DNA of 64,000 bases from CAIWHR01 sp963786625. GTDB lineage: Bacteria; Pseudomonadota; Gammaproteobacteria; Burkholderiales; Casimicrobiaceae. Both the position numbers and the translations under genes were made by a program. The stretch spans positions 558,001-622,000 of the forward strand of contig CAWAZS010000004.1 in assembly GCA_963786625.1 (NCBI GenBank), in the 5' to 3' direction. Each line of letters begins with the position of its first letter. Within the stretch, counting starts at the first letter, position 1. Below, piece after piece: positions 55,555 to 64,000 of this stretch. The notes beneath the pieces were generated by a model. It saw only the letters and a list, made by a program, of their open reading frames with translations. It made no database searches and was not told the origin of the DNA.

Positions 55555-56667
55555 GTGATCGGCGCCGTGCGGCAGCTCTACGCCGGCGTGATGTCGGGCA
55601 CGAGTCTCGACGGCGTGGATGCGATCGTCGCGGATTTCGCACCGGACAGCGGGCGGCCCTGCCAGCTCCTCGCCGCGGCGCACATTCCGTTTTCCCGAAG
55701 CCTGGCCGACGAGCTGTTCGCGCTCCAGCATCCGGGCGCCGACGAGCTCGCGCGCGCGGCGCGCGCCGCCAACGCGCTGGCCGACACCTGCGCCGACGCG
55801 ATCGCTGCCGCGCTCGATGGCGCCGGGCTTGCGCCGCAGGATGTCGTGGCCGCGGGTGTCCATGGCCAGACGCTGCGCCACCGCCCCGACGAGGGCTGGA
55901 CGCTGCAACTCAACAACCCGGCGCGCGTCGCCGAGCGCGCGGGCGTCACCGTGGTCGCGGACTTCCGGAGTCGCGACGTCGCTGCCGGCGGCCAGGGGGC
56001 GCCCCTGGTGCCCGCCTTCCACGCCGCACTCTTTCGCGGCGACACGCATCGCGTCGTCGTCAACATCGGCGGCATCGCCAACCTGACCGATCTGCCCGCG
56101 CGCGGAGAAGTGCGGGGATTCGATACCGGCCCCGGCAATATGCTGCTCGACCTCTGGCACGCCCGGCACCGGGGTGCCGCCTTCGACCGCGATGGCGCCT
56201 GGGCCCGCTCGGGGCGGGTCGACGACGCGCTGCTCGCGGCATTGCTCGCCGAGCCATTCTTCGCGCAGTCGCCGCCGAAGAGCACCGGACGCGACCTGTT
56301 CCACGCCGGCTGGCTCGATGCCAAGCTCGCCGGCCGCCACGTCGCTCCGGAGGACGTGCAGGCGACGCTCGCGGCGCTGACCGCGCGAGCCATCGGCGAT
56401 GCGGTGCGCGCGCACTGCGCGGCCGCGAAGGAAGCGCTGATATGCGGCGGGGGCGCGAAGAACGCGGCGATCATGGACGCGCTCGCCGTGGCGCTCGCAC
56501 CGCGCGCCGTGACGACGACCGCGGCAAGGGGCGTCGCGGTCGAGCACGTCGAGGCCCTCGCCTTCGCGTGGCTCGCCCGCGAGACGCTGGCCGGCCGCCC
56601 CGGCAATCTGCCGGCGGTCACCGGCGCGCGCGGATTGCGCGTGCTGGGTGGGATCTACCCGCGCTGA
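55555..56667 (+). CDS. anmK: Anhydro-N-acetylmuramic acid kinase
   Basis: 370 residues, GTG start. YAGVMSGTSLDGVDAIVADF phosphate loop, GVHGQTLRHRP, VNIGGIANLTDLP, GFDTGPGNMLLD and GGGAKNAAIMD. Phosphorylates and hydrolyses anhMurNAc to MurNAc-6-P in cell-wall recycling. Downstream, erpA usually follows closely in relatives; here the aldehyde oxidoreductase operon and a DapB-like gene intervene. Confidence 0.95.
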   Translation: MIGAVRQLYAGVMSGTSLDGVDAIVADFAPDSGRPCQLLAAAHIPFSRSLADELFALQHPGADELARAARAANALADTCADAIAAALDGAGLAPQDVVAAGVHGQTLRHRPDEGWTLQLNNPARVAERAGVTVVADFRSRDVAAGGQGAPLVPAFHAALFRGDTHRVVVNIGGIANLTDLPARGEVRGFDTGPGNMLLDLWHARHRGAAFDRDGAWARSGRVDDALLAALLAEPFFAQSPPKSTGRDLFHAGWLDAKLAGRHVAPEDVQATLAALTARAIGDAVRAHCAAAKEALICGGGAKNAAIMDALAVALAPRAVTTTAARGVAVEHVEALAFAWLARETLAGRPGNLPAVTGARGLRVLGGIYPR

Positions 56668-56750
56668 GCGCGCGGCGTCCCCTTAGGGCCTGTTAACGCT
56701 GCATTCGCGTGAGCGGCGCGGTCCTTGCGCCCGCAGGGCTAGGCGCGCGG

Positions 56751-56978
56751 TCAGCCGCCGCCGACGGGCGGGATCGCCGACAGCTCGTCGTCCGGCGCGA
56801 GCACGCGGCTTCGGTCGCGCTCGAACTCGCCGTTGACCGTGAAGACGCGGACCGTCTGCGGCGCAATGTCCAGCGTGCGCAGCACGTCGTCGATGGTTGC
56901 GCCGTCGGCCATCTCGATCGCGCCGCCGGGAGGCGTCCTGGCTTTGAGCATGCCCATCAGCTTCAGGCGGATCCGCAC
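56751..56978 (-). CDS. MoaD/ThiS-like sulfur carrier (AorD-like)
   Basis: 75 residues, GTG start, ubiquitin-like: IRLKLMGMLKARTPPGG, VFTVNGEFERDRSRVLAPDDEL, ending in the obligatory double glycine (PPVGGG). A dedicated sulfur carrier for the pterin dithiolene of the tungsten cofactor is the likely role, since it ends an aldehyde oxidoreductase operon, as aorD does in Aromatoleum. 15 bases after the flavoprotein gene. Confidence 0.85.
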   Translation of the reverse strand: MRIRLKLMGMLKARTPPGGAIEMADGATIDDVLRTLDIAPQTVRVFTVNGEFERDRSRVLAPDDELSAIPPVGGG

Positions 56979-56993
56979 GGAGCCAACGGCTCG

Positions 56994-58388
56994 TCAGTTC
57001 TTGGCGACGAACACCGCGTGCGCCGCGTTGGCCGGCACTTTCGGCTCGGCCGACCCGAAACGGTACTGGCGCGCCTTGGCCGGCCGGCCCAGGAGCGCGG
57101 TGCCGACCAGCTTCGCCGCCACCCCGCAGCCGACGTACGCGCGGCGGATGTCGAAAGGGTGGTCCTGCAGGTATTTCTTCCACGGTCCGAGCCGCGTTTG
57201 CGTCTGCATCAGCCCCTTGACCATGCCGACGTCGGTGAGCATACCCATGTCGTTGGCGCGGCCCGCGAAGATCGCGCCGGTGATCCGGTCGTTGCTCCAG
57301 AGGAGCTTGCGATAGATGAATCCGGCCGGATGGTCGATGGTCATCGCCTCGGCCGCGGCGTCGTTCCAGCGACCGAAGCTCGCGCCCTGAATGCCGCAGA
57401 TGTCGACCACGTTCATCAGGAGGCTGCCCGGATAGCGCACGTCGTGGCCCGCCATGTTGGCGCCGGCCACCCGGCCGTGGTCCACCGCCGTCGGCTGGAT
57501 CGGATGGACCGCGTTCGCGTCGCCGAACAGAACCGGCCCCTGTGCGATGTCGCCGCCCGCGTAGACATGCGGAAAGTTCGTCTGCATCCGGTCGTTCACC
57601 AGGATCGCCTCGCCGGTGGCGATGCCCGATCCGTCGAGCAGGTCGAGGTTCGGACGGATGCCGGTGGCCAGGATCACGATGTCGGCGACGAGCGATCGGC
57701 CGTCCGACGAGCTCGACCGCCTTCGCGCCGTCGGCCTGCTGTCGGATCCGCTCGACCGTCGCCTGCAGTGGACCGCAACGTCGCGCGCAGCCAGCCAGCG
57801 ATGCACGTGGTCCGCCGCCGCCGCGTCGAGCATCCGCGGGAGAACCTGCGCCTCGCGCTCGACGACGGCCAACTGCCATTTCCGCTTGTACATCGCGTTC
57901 AGCACGATGAAGCCGATGAACCCGGCGCCGACGAGCACCACGCGCGGCGTGCGTCCCGTCGGCCGCAGCGATTCGGCGTCTTCAGCACCTGACCGGTGTG
58001 GGCGAGCGACCACAGCGGCGTAACCCCCGGAAGATCGGCGCCGGGGATCGCCGGGCGCAGAGCGGCGACGAGCCGGTGGCGATCAGCAGATTGTCGAACT
58101 CGAGCTTGCCGCCGTCGCTCAGCGTCACGGCCTTGCGCTGCGGATCGACCGCGACGACGCGGACGCCGAACCGGGTTGCGACATCGAGCCGCGCGAAGTA
58201 CGCGGCGTCTCCGGTGTGCGTGTGCGCTTCGGGGATGCTTCCCGGCCAGCCAGTACGGCAGCGCCATCCGGGAATGCGCCGGCTCGTCGCAGACGAGCGT
58301 GATGGTCGATCGACCGCCGTCGAATTCGACGGATCGTCTCGATCGCGTTGGTCGCGGCCGGTCCGCCGCCTATGATCACGTGATGCAT
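56994..58388 (-). CDS. FAD/NAD(P)-dependent oxidoreductase subunit (AorC-like), several frameshifts
   Basis: About 464 residues once repaired. N-terminal FAD loop HHVIIGGGPAATNAIETI; MALPYWLAG; ATGSSP; second dinucleotide loop VVLVGAGFIGFIVLNAMYK; ILATGIRPNLDLLDGSGI; FAD-binding PHVYAGGDIAQG. At least six single-base indels are needed (near 58345, 58245, 58065, 57990, 57770 and 57700), three insertions and three deletions, so the total length stays in frame. It is the expected NAD(H)-reducing subunit linked to AorA and AorB. The indel density suggests poor sequence here, though decay cannot be excluded. Confidence 0.78.
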
Positions 58389-58444
58389 GGTCTGGGTCCC
58401 AACTCGTTGTATGCGTTCGCGTGCTGGCGGTCGATCGCGCCGGA

Positions 58445-60283
58445 TCAGGCCGACGCCAGGCCGAGCTCGGCCAGCTTCGCCCGCGTCGGAACGCCTTCCT
58501 CCGACCAGCCGCGCTCGCGGTAGTACACGGGGAGCATCGCGTCGAGGTTGACGACGACGCCGGCCGACGGCCCGCTCTTGTGCGCTTCCTTCAGCAGTCG
58601 CTGCGGCAGCGTGTCGTCGGCAGCGCGTCAGTCCCGCCTTCAGGTTGAACAGGCGTTCGAGGTTCCAGGTGCGCTCGCCGATCCTCACGAAGTCGTCGAG
58701 CGTGTAGGGGACGCCGGTGGCGGCGGCGGTGCAGGGGACGAGCGATTCGAGCGGTCCGCCCGCGGCGCCGACGAACATGCACACGCCCGTGTTGTCGTGC
58801 GCCGTGCTGCGGTTCTGTTCGTGGACCACCCACTCGCTCTTTCCCGCCGGCGTGTGCGGATCCATCTCGCCCGAGGATTCGATGCCCGGCGTCCACGCGC
58901 GGAGGTGGCACGCGCCGCGGTTGCAGGTGGCGTAGGCGATGCCCATCCCCTGGAAGCCGCGCGGGTCGTACGCCGGGAACTCCTGGCCCTTCACGCCCAT
59001 GAACACTTCGGGGTGCCGGAACTTCTCGCCCATCCGCTTCGAGCCCTCGGCGATTTCGTTGCCGAAGCCTTCGCGATAGCCGGTCGCCTCGACCATCCGC
59101 ACCAGCGCCTCGGCCGAGCCGAAGCGCAGCGGCAGCTCGACGTCCGCATCGCCGATCACGCCCCGCTCGTAGAGCTCCATCGCGGCGGCGAGCGAGGCGC
59201 CCATCGATATCGGGTCCAGCCCCAGGTCGTTGCACAGCCAGTTCGCCTTGAGGACGGCGTCGAGGTCGCCCACGCCGCAGTCGGCGCCGAGCGCCCACGC
59301 GTTCTCGTACTCGGGACCTTCGCCCGCCGGCTTCCAGTTGCGCGGATGCATGTTGACCAGATACTTGCCCGAGTGCTCGCCCAGGCGCGTGACACGGCCG
59401 CAGGCGATCGTGCAGGCGAAGCACGCCTTGTTGGCGACCATCCGCGTTTCCTTGATGGTCGTGCCGTTCAGGTTCTCGTAGTGCTCGAACTGCCCCTGCT
59501 GGAAGTTGCGCGTCGGCAGGCCGCCGAAGGCCTGCGTCAGGTCGATCGTGGCGGCCGTTCCCAGCTCGGTGAACGACACGCGCCCGGGGTTGTCCTGCAT
59601 GTCGGAGCGCATCCGCCCAGACCGCCTTCATGAACGCGGCCGGGTCCGCGACGCGGACGCCGCCGGTGCCGCGGACCGCGATGGCCTTGAGGTTCTTCGA
59701 GCCCATGACGGCGCCGACGCCGCTGCGTCCTGCGGCGCGGTGCTTGTCGTTCATGATGCAGGCGAAGCGCACGAGCTTCTCGCCGCCCGGCCCGATGCAC
59801 GCCACGCGCAGGCCCGGAATTCCCAGTTCCTGCCGCAGCCCGTCCTCGGTCTCGCCGACCGGCCGGCCCCAGTGCTGCGATGCATCGCGCAGCTCGACGC
59901 GGTCGTCGTAGATGAAGAGGTAGACGGGCTTGGGCGAGCGCCCTTCGAGGATCACCATGTCGTAGCCCGCGAACTTCAGCTCCGGGTCCGAAGTGGCCGC
60001 CGGAGTTCGACGTGGTGATGGCGTTGGTCAGCGCGCCCTTGGTCACCACCATGTACCGCGCGCCGCAGGGGACCGGCGTGCCGGTCAGCGGGCCGGTGGC
60101 GAAGATCAGCTTGTTGGCGGGGGACAGCGGGTCGACCCGCGCGTCGAGCTCTTCGTAGAGATAGCGGGCCGCCAGACCGCGACCGCCGACATAGTCGCGC
60201 CGCCAGTCGGACCGGATGTCCTCGACCGCGATCCGGCCGCTCGTCAGGTCGACTCGCAGCAGCTTGCCCGTGTATCCCGCCAT
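58445..60283 (-). CDS. Tungsten-type aldehyde:ferredoxin oxidoreductase large subunit (AorB-like), frameshifted
   Basis: 611 residues after removing three extra bases (about 59984, 59614 and 58622). N-terminal AGYTGKLLRVDLTSGRIAVE and YVGGRGLAARYLYEEL are AOR family starts; CGARYMVVTKGALTNAITTS; the [4Fe-4S] ligands CFACTIACGR plus a late Cys in DNTGVCMF; GEGPEYENAWALGADC. Oxidises aldehydes to acids with a bis-pterin tungsten centre. Starts 54 bases after the four-cluster ferredoxin gene. The W preference is inferred from family and operon. Confidence 0.88.
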
Positions 60284-60337
60284 CGTTCGCTCCTTCCGTG
60301 TTGCGTGGCGCGAGCCTGCGCTCCGCGCGACCGCCCG

Positions 60338-60821
60338 CTACGCGCCGAAGGCGTCGACGTAGTTGCGATGGACCTTCGCGCCCCAGGGCGCGAACCACTG
60401 CCCCGCCTGCGGCGACTCGCCGTACACGATCGCCTGCGTGGGACACGCGGCGGCGCACGCCGGCTGCGCCGCCGCAGAGGTTGCACTTCGCGGCCTTGTC
60501 GGACTGCGGCAGCGTGAACACGGTGCCGAACGGACAGGCGATCGTGCACAGATGGCAGCCGATGCACAGCTCGTCGACGACCAGCTTGGCGCCGGTCTGC
60601 GCGTCCGTCGCGATCGCATTGACCGGACAGGCGTTCATGCACCACGCCTCGTCGCACTGCACGCAGGTGTACGGGGCGTAGCTCGCTTCCTCGTCGAACA
60701 CGTTGACGCGGATCAGGCTCTTCGACGGCGCAAACGTGCCCGTCTGGACCCACGAGCAGGCGAGCTCGCATTGCATGCAGCCCGTGCACCGATCGGGCAC
60801 GATGTTGAGCGCTTTCGTCAT
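60338..60821 (-). CDS. Four-cluster ferredoxin subunit (AorA-like), frameshifted
   Basis: 160 residues after removing one extra base near 60473. Four [4Fe-4S] motifs: CTGCMQCELAC, CVQCDEAWCMNACPVNA, CIGCHLCTIACPFG and, after repair, CNLCGGQPACAAACPTQA. It carries electrons between the tungsten and flavin subunits. Size and cluster count match AorA of Aromatoleum. First gene of the operon; its promoter should lie in the 337-base gap to the right but was not identified. Confidence 0.85.
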
Positions 60822-61158
60822 CGCAGGACTCCTGTCAACGATCCCGCGGCGAGCCACGATGAACAGGACGCCGGCCCGCGGTTCGCGAGCGTGCAGTCTA
60901 CATCAGCGAAGGCAAGGGAGTGAGCAACGGCAGGGTGCTCGTCGTGCGGTGTCGGCCTCGTTCGGAGGGCAGCTCCGCAGCCTTCGCGGGATCGCAATTG
61001 CGCGTCGTGCTAGGCTTTTCAGGACGTCGTCCCGCAGGCGGGGCCCCGAGCGGGGAAGGAATCGTCGTGCCCGTCGATGCCGCAATCCCGAGCCTCGGAA
61101 TCCCGTGTCGTCCGAATCGTTGGATGTCGTCGCCCAGGAACAGGCTGAGGCAGCTTCG
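60822..61158. other. Divergent intergenic region between aor operon and DapB-like gene
   Basis: 337 bases with no supported gene. It should hold the promoters of both neighbours, but I found no convincing sigma70, sigma54 or GGAATAAACC-type element. Confidence 0.4.
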
Positions 61159-61961
61159 ATGGCGATCAAGGTGTGTTTGGCGGGGGCGACCGGCTGGGCG
61201 GGCTCGGAGCTCGCCCGCGCGATTGCGCGGGCGGCGGACATCGCGCTGGTCGCGGCCGTCGCGCGCAGGCACGCCGGGCGCGGCCTGGGGGACGTGCTGG
61301 GCGAGCCGCGGCCTCGCCTGTTCCGTCTACGCCTCGGCCGCGGAGGCGCTCGCCCACCCCTGCGACGTCTTCGTCGAATACACCCAACCGGACAGCGCCA
61401 GGGCCAACATCCTCGCCGCGCTCGAACGCGGCGCACACGTGGTGGTCGGAACCTCGGGTCTGGTCGACGGCGATTTCGCGCGAGATCGACGTCGTCGCCC
61501 GCAAGCAGCGGCGCGGAGTCCTCGCCTGCGGCAACTTTGCCCTGACGGTCGTGTTGCTGCAGAAGTTCGCCGAAGCCGCTGCGAAGCTCATTCCGCAATG
61601 GGAGATCATCGATTACGCGCACGACGACAAGGTCGATGCCCCGAGCGGGACGGCCCGCGAGCTCGCGACTCGCCTGGCGAAAGTACGCCAACCGGCGCCT
61701 TCGGTCCCGATCGATCGGACGGTGGGGCCCCGGGAGGCCCGCGGCGCCACGTTGTCGGGATCCCAGGTGCACTCGCTGCGTCTGCCCGGTTACGTGATCA
61801 GCGCCGAGATCATCTTCGGAATGCCGGATCAGAGGCTCTCGATTCGCCACGACTCCGGAGGCAGCGCCCGCCCGTACGTCGACGGGGCGCTGCTCGCCAT
61901 TCGCAAGGTGTCGACGCTGGTTGGCGTGCACCGCGGCCTGGACTCCGTGCTCGATCTCTGA
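61159..61961 (+). CDS. Dihydrodipicolinate reductase-like (DapB-type) protein, two frameshifts
   Basis: 266 residues after removing extra bases near 61310 and 61481. Rossmann start IKVCLAGATGWAGSELARAI, VEYTQPDSARANILAALERG, and GNFALTVVLLQKFAEAAAKL. The signature DDKVDAPSGTARELA keeps the catalytic-region Lys and PSGTA, but the preceding segment is DYAHDD instead of EAHHRH, so the canonical catalytic His is not in place. It may be a paralogue with a different substrate. It sits between the aor operon and erpA; a true dapB would be expected elsewhere. Confidence 0.75.
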
Positions 61962-62037
61962 GCGCGAAGCGCCGCTCGGGCTGCCCGAAACGACAACGGG
62001 GCCCGCGGGCCCCGTCGTCAGCGGTCTGGAAGCGCGC

Positions 62038-62388
62038 TCAGGCCGAGAAGGACGAGCCGCAACCGCAGGTGGTCTGGGCGTTCGGGTTCTTGATCACGAA
62101 CTGCGCGCCTTCGAGACCTTCCTGGTAATCGATCTCGGCACCGACCAGGTACTGATAGCTCATCGGGTCGATCAGCAGCGTGACCCCGTTCTTGACCATC
62201 GACGTGTCGTCGTCGTTGACGGCTTCGTCGAAGGTGAAGCCGTACTGGAACCCCGAGCAGCCGCCACCGGTGACGAACACGCGCAGCTTGAGGTCGGGAT
62301 TGCCTTCCTCTTCGATGAGCGAGCGCACCTTCTCCGCGGCGTTGTCGGTGAAGATGAGGGGCGCGGGCATTTCGGTCATTGAGTTCAT
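62038..62388 (-). CDS. erpA: Iron-sulfur cluster insertion protein ErpA
   Basis: 116 residues, A-type Fe-S carrier. Three conserved cysteines: GGGCSGFQYGF and the C-terminal CGCGSSFSA. Delivers clusters to apoproteins. The ATG at 62388 gives MNSMTEMPAPLIFTD; upstream codons do not match the family. It is in the conserved erpA-bactofilin-DUF6776-argC order. Confidence 0.96.
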   Translation of the reverse strand: MNSMTEMPAPLIFTDNAAEKVRSLIEEEGNPDLKLRVFVTGGGCSGFQYGFTFDEAVNDDDTSMVKNGVTLLIDPMSYQYLVGAEIDYQEGLEGAQFVIKNPNAQTTCGCGSSFSA

Positions 62389-62520
62389 TGATGCTCCTCG
62401 TGTTGCGTGTCGTCGATTATCGGCCGGCCCGCCGCTTGCCGCAACCCCGCCGCCGACAGGGTCGTCGGGATCCCGGCCGGGGAAACCGTCCAAGGCCGCA
62501 GCAGTCGTCTGCAGGCAAAG

Positions 62521-62928
62521 CTATTCGGAAGCCGCTCGCTTGATTTCGACCACGGACGCGGTGCCGGGTTCGGCGTGGATGAGCCGACCCTGAACCACCG
62601 CGCCGACGTGCATCTCCAGCGTCTTGTAGGTCACATCACCGACGATCCGGGCCTTCGGCTGCAGCTCCAGATAGTCGTTGGCGACCAGCGGGCCGTTCAC
62701 GGTGCCATTGATCACCATGTGCGACACGCGGATTTCGCCGTCGATCTTCGCCTGCTCGCTGATCACCAGCGTGCTGGGTTCGCCGTTGGCCGCGACCACG
62801 TTGCCCTGGACCCGGCCGTCGATACGCAGCCCCCCGCTAAACGTGACGTCGCCGCTCACGACGGTTCCCGCACCGATCAGGCTGTCGATCCGCTTTTGCG
62901 GTGTCGAGCGTTTCCTATGCCCCCACAT
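62521..62928 (-). CDS. Bactofilin
   Basis: 135 residues. A short basic N-terminus (KRSTPQKRIDSLIGAG), then the repetitive beta-helix core: GDVTFSGGLRIDGRVQGNV, IDGEIRVSHMVINGTVNGPL, ARIVGDVTYKTLEMHVGA. Bactofilins polymerise without nucleotide and organise wall synthesis or polarity. The neighbouring membrane coiled-coil gene, 9 bases upstream on the same strand, is a plausible partner. Confidence 0.95.
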   Translation of the reverse strand: MWGHRKRSTPQKRIDSLIGAGTVVSGDVTFSGGLRIDGRVQGNVVAANGEPSTLVISEQAKIDGEIRVSHMVINGTVNGPLVANDYLELQPKARIVGDVTYKTLEMHVGAVVQGRLIHAEPGTASVVEIKRAASE

Positions 62929-62937
62929 GGGTCCTCC

Positions 62938-63708
62938 TTACGGGATCACAAGATTGCGGGTGGCCCGCGGATTGGGCTGCCCGAACTCGAACACGCGGGC
63001 CGTGACGGCGCGCACCGCGCTGTCCTTGGGGACGCCAAAGGTCCCTTCAAGCCGCTGATAATACTTGAATTTGAGTTTCAGCGCCGCGGCGGTGCCGGGC
63101 TCCTCGTCGGGGAGCGTCAGGATGGTCGGGCGGCTCGCCGCACCGGTTCCCGCGATCGGGTGCACGGTCACCTGCAGCGTGACGTGGCCTTCGAACTCGT
63201 CCTTCGGGCTGCCGCCGCGCACCAGCAGCAGGCTGTAGTGCCAGGCGTCCTCGCGCTCGCGCTCGACGATCAGGCGCTGGATCGACAGTCCGACCTGCTT
63301 GTTGGAGTCCGCAACGAGCTTCTGGAGGAAGGCGAGCTCCTCCTTGATCTGCGAGTTCTCGTTCTGCAGCTCGATCGCCTGCTTGGACAGCGCCGCCTGC
63401 GCGCCCGCCGTGATCACGAGCTCGCTCTCCAGCTGCATGTTCCTGGCGCGAAGCTGCGCGTTCTCGCTGCGCAGCGCGTCATTCCCGGACTCCAGCATTG
63501 CCATCCGGTCCCTGATTTCGCTGCGATCCAGTCCGGAAAAGATCTGCCCGAAGTCGTACCCCCACCACCACATTCCGGTGACGACGGCGAGCACGACGAG
63601 TCCTGCGACCACGCGCCACGGCCAAGGCAGCCGCGAGCGCACGGCCATCCTCGGCGCGTCGATGGAGAAGTGCTGGCGCGCGCGGCGCCACCAGACGGAG
63701 ACGGCCAA
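62938..63708 (-). CDS. DUF6776-like membrane-anchored coiled-coil protein
   Basis: 256 residues from a TTG at 63708, or 236 from the ATG at 63648; neither has a strong ribosome site. One membrane span (about 32-50: VVAGLVVLAVVTGMWWWGYD), a coiled coil (about 61-135: SEIRDRMAMLESGNDALRSE onward), then a beta-rich domain. Found beside bactofilin and argC in Burkholderiales. The frame directly follows the stop codon of the argC remnant (TAG at 63718), in the same frame. Confidence 0.85.
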   Translation of the reverse strand: MAVSVWWRRARQHFSIDAPRMAVRSRLPWPWRVVAGLVVLAVVTGMWWWGYDFGQIFSGLDRSEIRDRMAMLESGNDALRSENAQLRARNMQLESELVITAGAQAALSKQAIELQNENSQIKEELAFLQKLVADSNKQVGLSIQRLIVEREREDAWHYSLLLVRGGSPKDEFEGHVTLQVTVHPIAGTGAASRPTILTLPDEEPGTAAALKLKFKYYQRLEGTFGVPKDSAVRAVTARVFEFGQPNPRATRNLVIP

Positions 63709-63717
63709 GGCGGAACC

Positions 63718-63834
63718 CTAGGGCAGCACCGGCGTCATGTCGACGAAGGGCTCGCCGGCGTAGCGCTTCTCGCGCAGCGCCTGCAGTTCGCCTCCGGTGT
63801 AACGCGTGCCGCCGACGATGCCGACCTTGATCAT
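63718..63834 (-). pseudogene. argC: argC remnant (38 codons)
   Basis: Open frame of 38 residues in three argC-like pieces joined in frame: the start MIKVGIVGGTRYTGGEL (NADP loop of N-acetyl-gamma-glutamyl-phosphate reductase), LQALREKRYAGEPFVD (a late segment of the enzyme), and MTPVLP (like its C-terminal end). About 270 residues, including the catalytic Cys, are missing. It lies exactly where argC normally sits in this neighbourhood. Either a real double deletion or an assembly collapse. Confidence 0.72.
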
Positions 63835-63978
63835 GGCGTCCTTGCTCGCGTTGCGCTCGCTGTTTCGATTGCGCGTTTCGATTCTAGCACCGGGGATTCG
63901 CCGAACTTCCGCGGTGTCTCGGCCGGCGATCCGGCCGCGGTCCGGTGTGCGGCGCGCGCGACCCTCGAAAACACGAAA
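63835..63978. other. Spacer upstream of the argC remnant
   Basis: A minus-strand TAGAAT at 63881-63886 is a possible -10 box for the argC/DUF6776 group. A short direct repeat of GTTTCGATT lies at about 63862-63882. Nothing else was recognised. Confidence 0.35.
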
Positions 63979-63995
63979 GCCGCCTCGGAGGCGGC
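63979..63995 (-). terminator. Rho-independent terminator of an upstream gene outside the window
   Basis: A 7-bp stem (GCCGCCT/AGGCGGC) with a CGG loop, followed on the minus strand by TTTCGTGTTTT. By conserved gene order it should end the rplM-rpsI transcript lying to the right, but those genes are not in the window. Confidence 0.7.
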
Positions 63996-64000
63996 CTTCG

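Noticed and set aside
60822..61158. Sigma54 or GGAATAAACC-type promoter for the aor operon
   Set aside because: Neither a GG-N10-GC pattern with the expected neighbours nor the ECF-type element is present.

Overview
The window reads as a GC-rich (roughly 70% by eye) betaproteobacterial chromosome segment. This rests on gene neighbourhoods typical of Burkholderiales and relatives: yqgE-ruvX-pyrR-pyrB-pyrC', thrB(APH type)-DUF2782-polA, tkt..gap-pgk..fba, and tyrS/M23 peptidase-anmK..erpA-bactofilin-DUF6776-argC. A CIRCE-controlled groESL operon fits the same picture. No rRNA, tRNA, CRISPR array or complete insertion sequence was recognised.

Layout. 1-5.4 kb: the 3' part of a giant Chp/Pil-type hybrid histidine kinase. 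5.4-12.2 kb: a tandem 66-bp repeat array, a dienoyl-CoA isomerase-like crotonase, a second EF-G (fusA2), and photolyase with a PhoD phosphatase. 12.2-17 kb: the pyrimidine operon with a metal-ligand-poor PyrC' and a secreted dienelactone hydrolase. 17-29.2 kb: housekeeping genes (yggX, argA, uvrD, thrB, LOG, polA) and two long GGGGTCAG-ended palindromes between convergent genes. 29.3-36.4 kb: groESL with promoter, CIRCE and terminator, then an aldehyde dehydrogenase and small membrane or envelope genes. 36.4-44.2 kb: central carbon genes fba, pgk, gap and tkt, then speD-speE.

44.5-52.8 kb is the most interesting part. An ECF sigma factor is co-transcribed with an unusual one-TM anti-sigma protein whose periplasmic part is a DsrE-like sulfur-relay-type domain, and with a secreted intradiol dioxygenase. 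Divergent to it are a secreted protein related to that same sensor domain and a sox thiosulfate-oxidation cluster (soxY, Z, A, X, a thioredoxin, B, and a HbpS/GlcG-like protein; no soxCD in the window). The shared control region holds two divergent promoter-like elements of identical design, GGAATAAACC-N12-CGTCT. My inference is an autoregulated sulfur-sensing sigma/anti-sigma switch for the sox operon.

52.8-64 kb: tyrS, an M23 peptidase, anmK, a tungsten-type aldehyde oxidoreductase operon resembling Aromatoleum aorABCD, a non-canonical DapB-like gene, erpA, bactofilin, a DUF6776-like membrane protein, a tiny argC remnant, and a terminator at the edge.

Caveat. Many conserved genes are broken by single-base indels: pyrC', uvrD, groEL three times, an aldehyde dehydrogenase, the dioxygenase, soxZ, soxB, aorA, aorB, aorC and dapB. 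Nearly all are +1 insertions. Such breaks in essential genes point to sequence error rather than biology, so these genes are reported over their full reconstructed extent.
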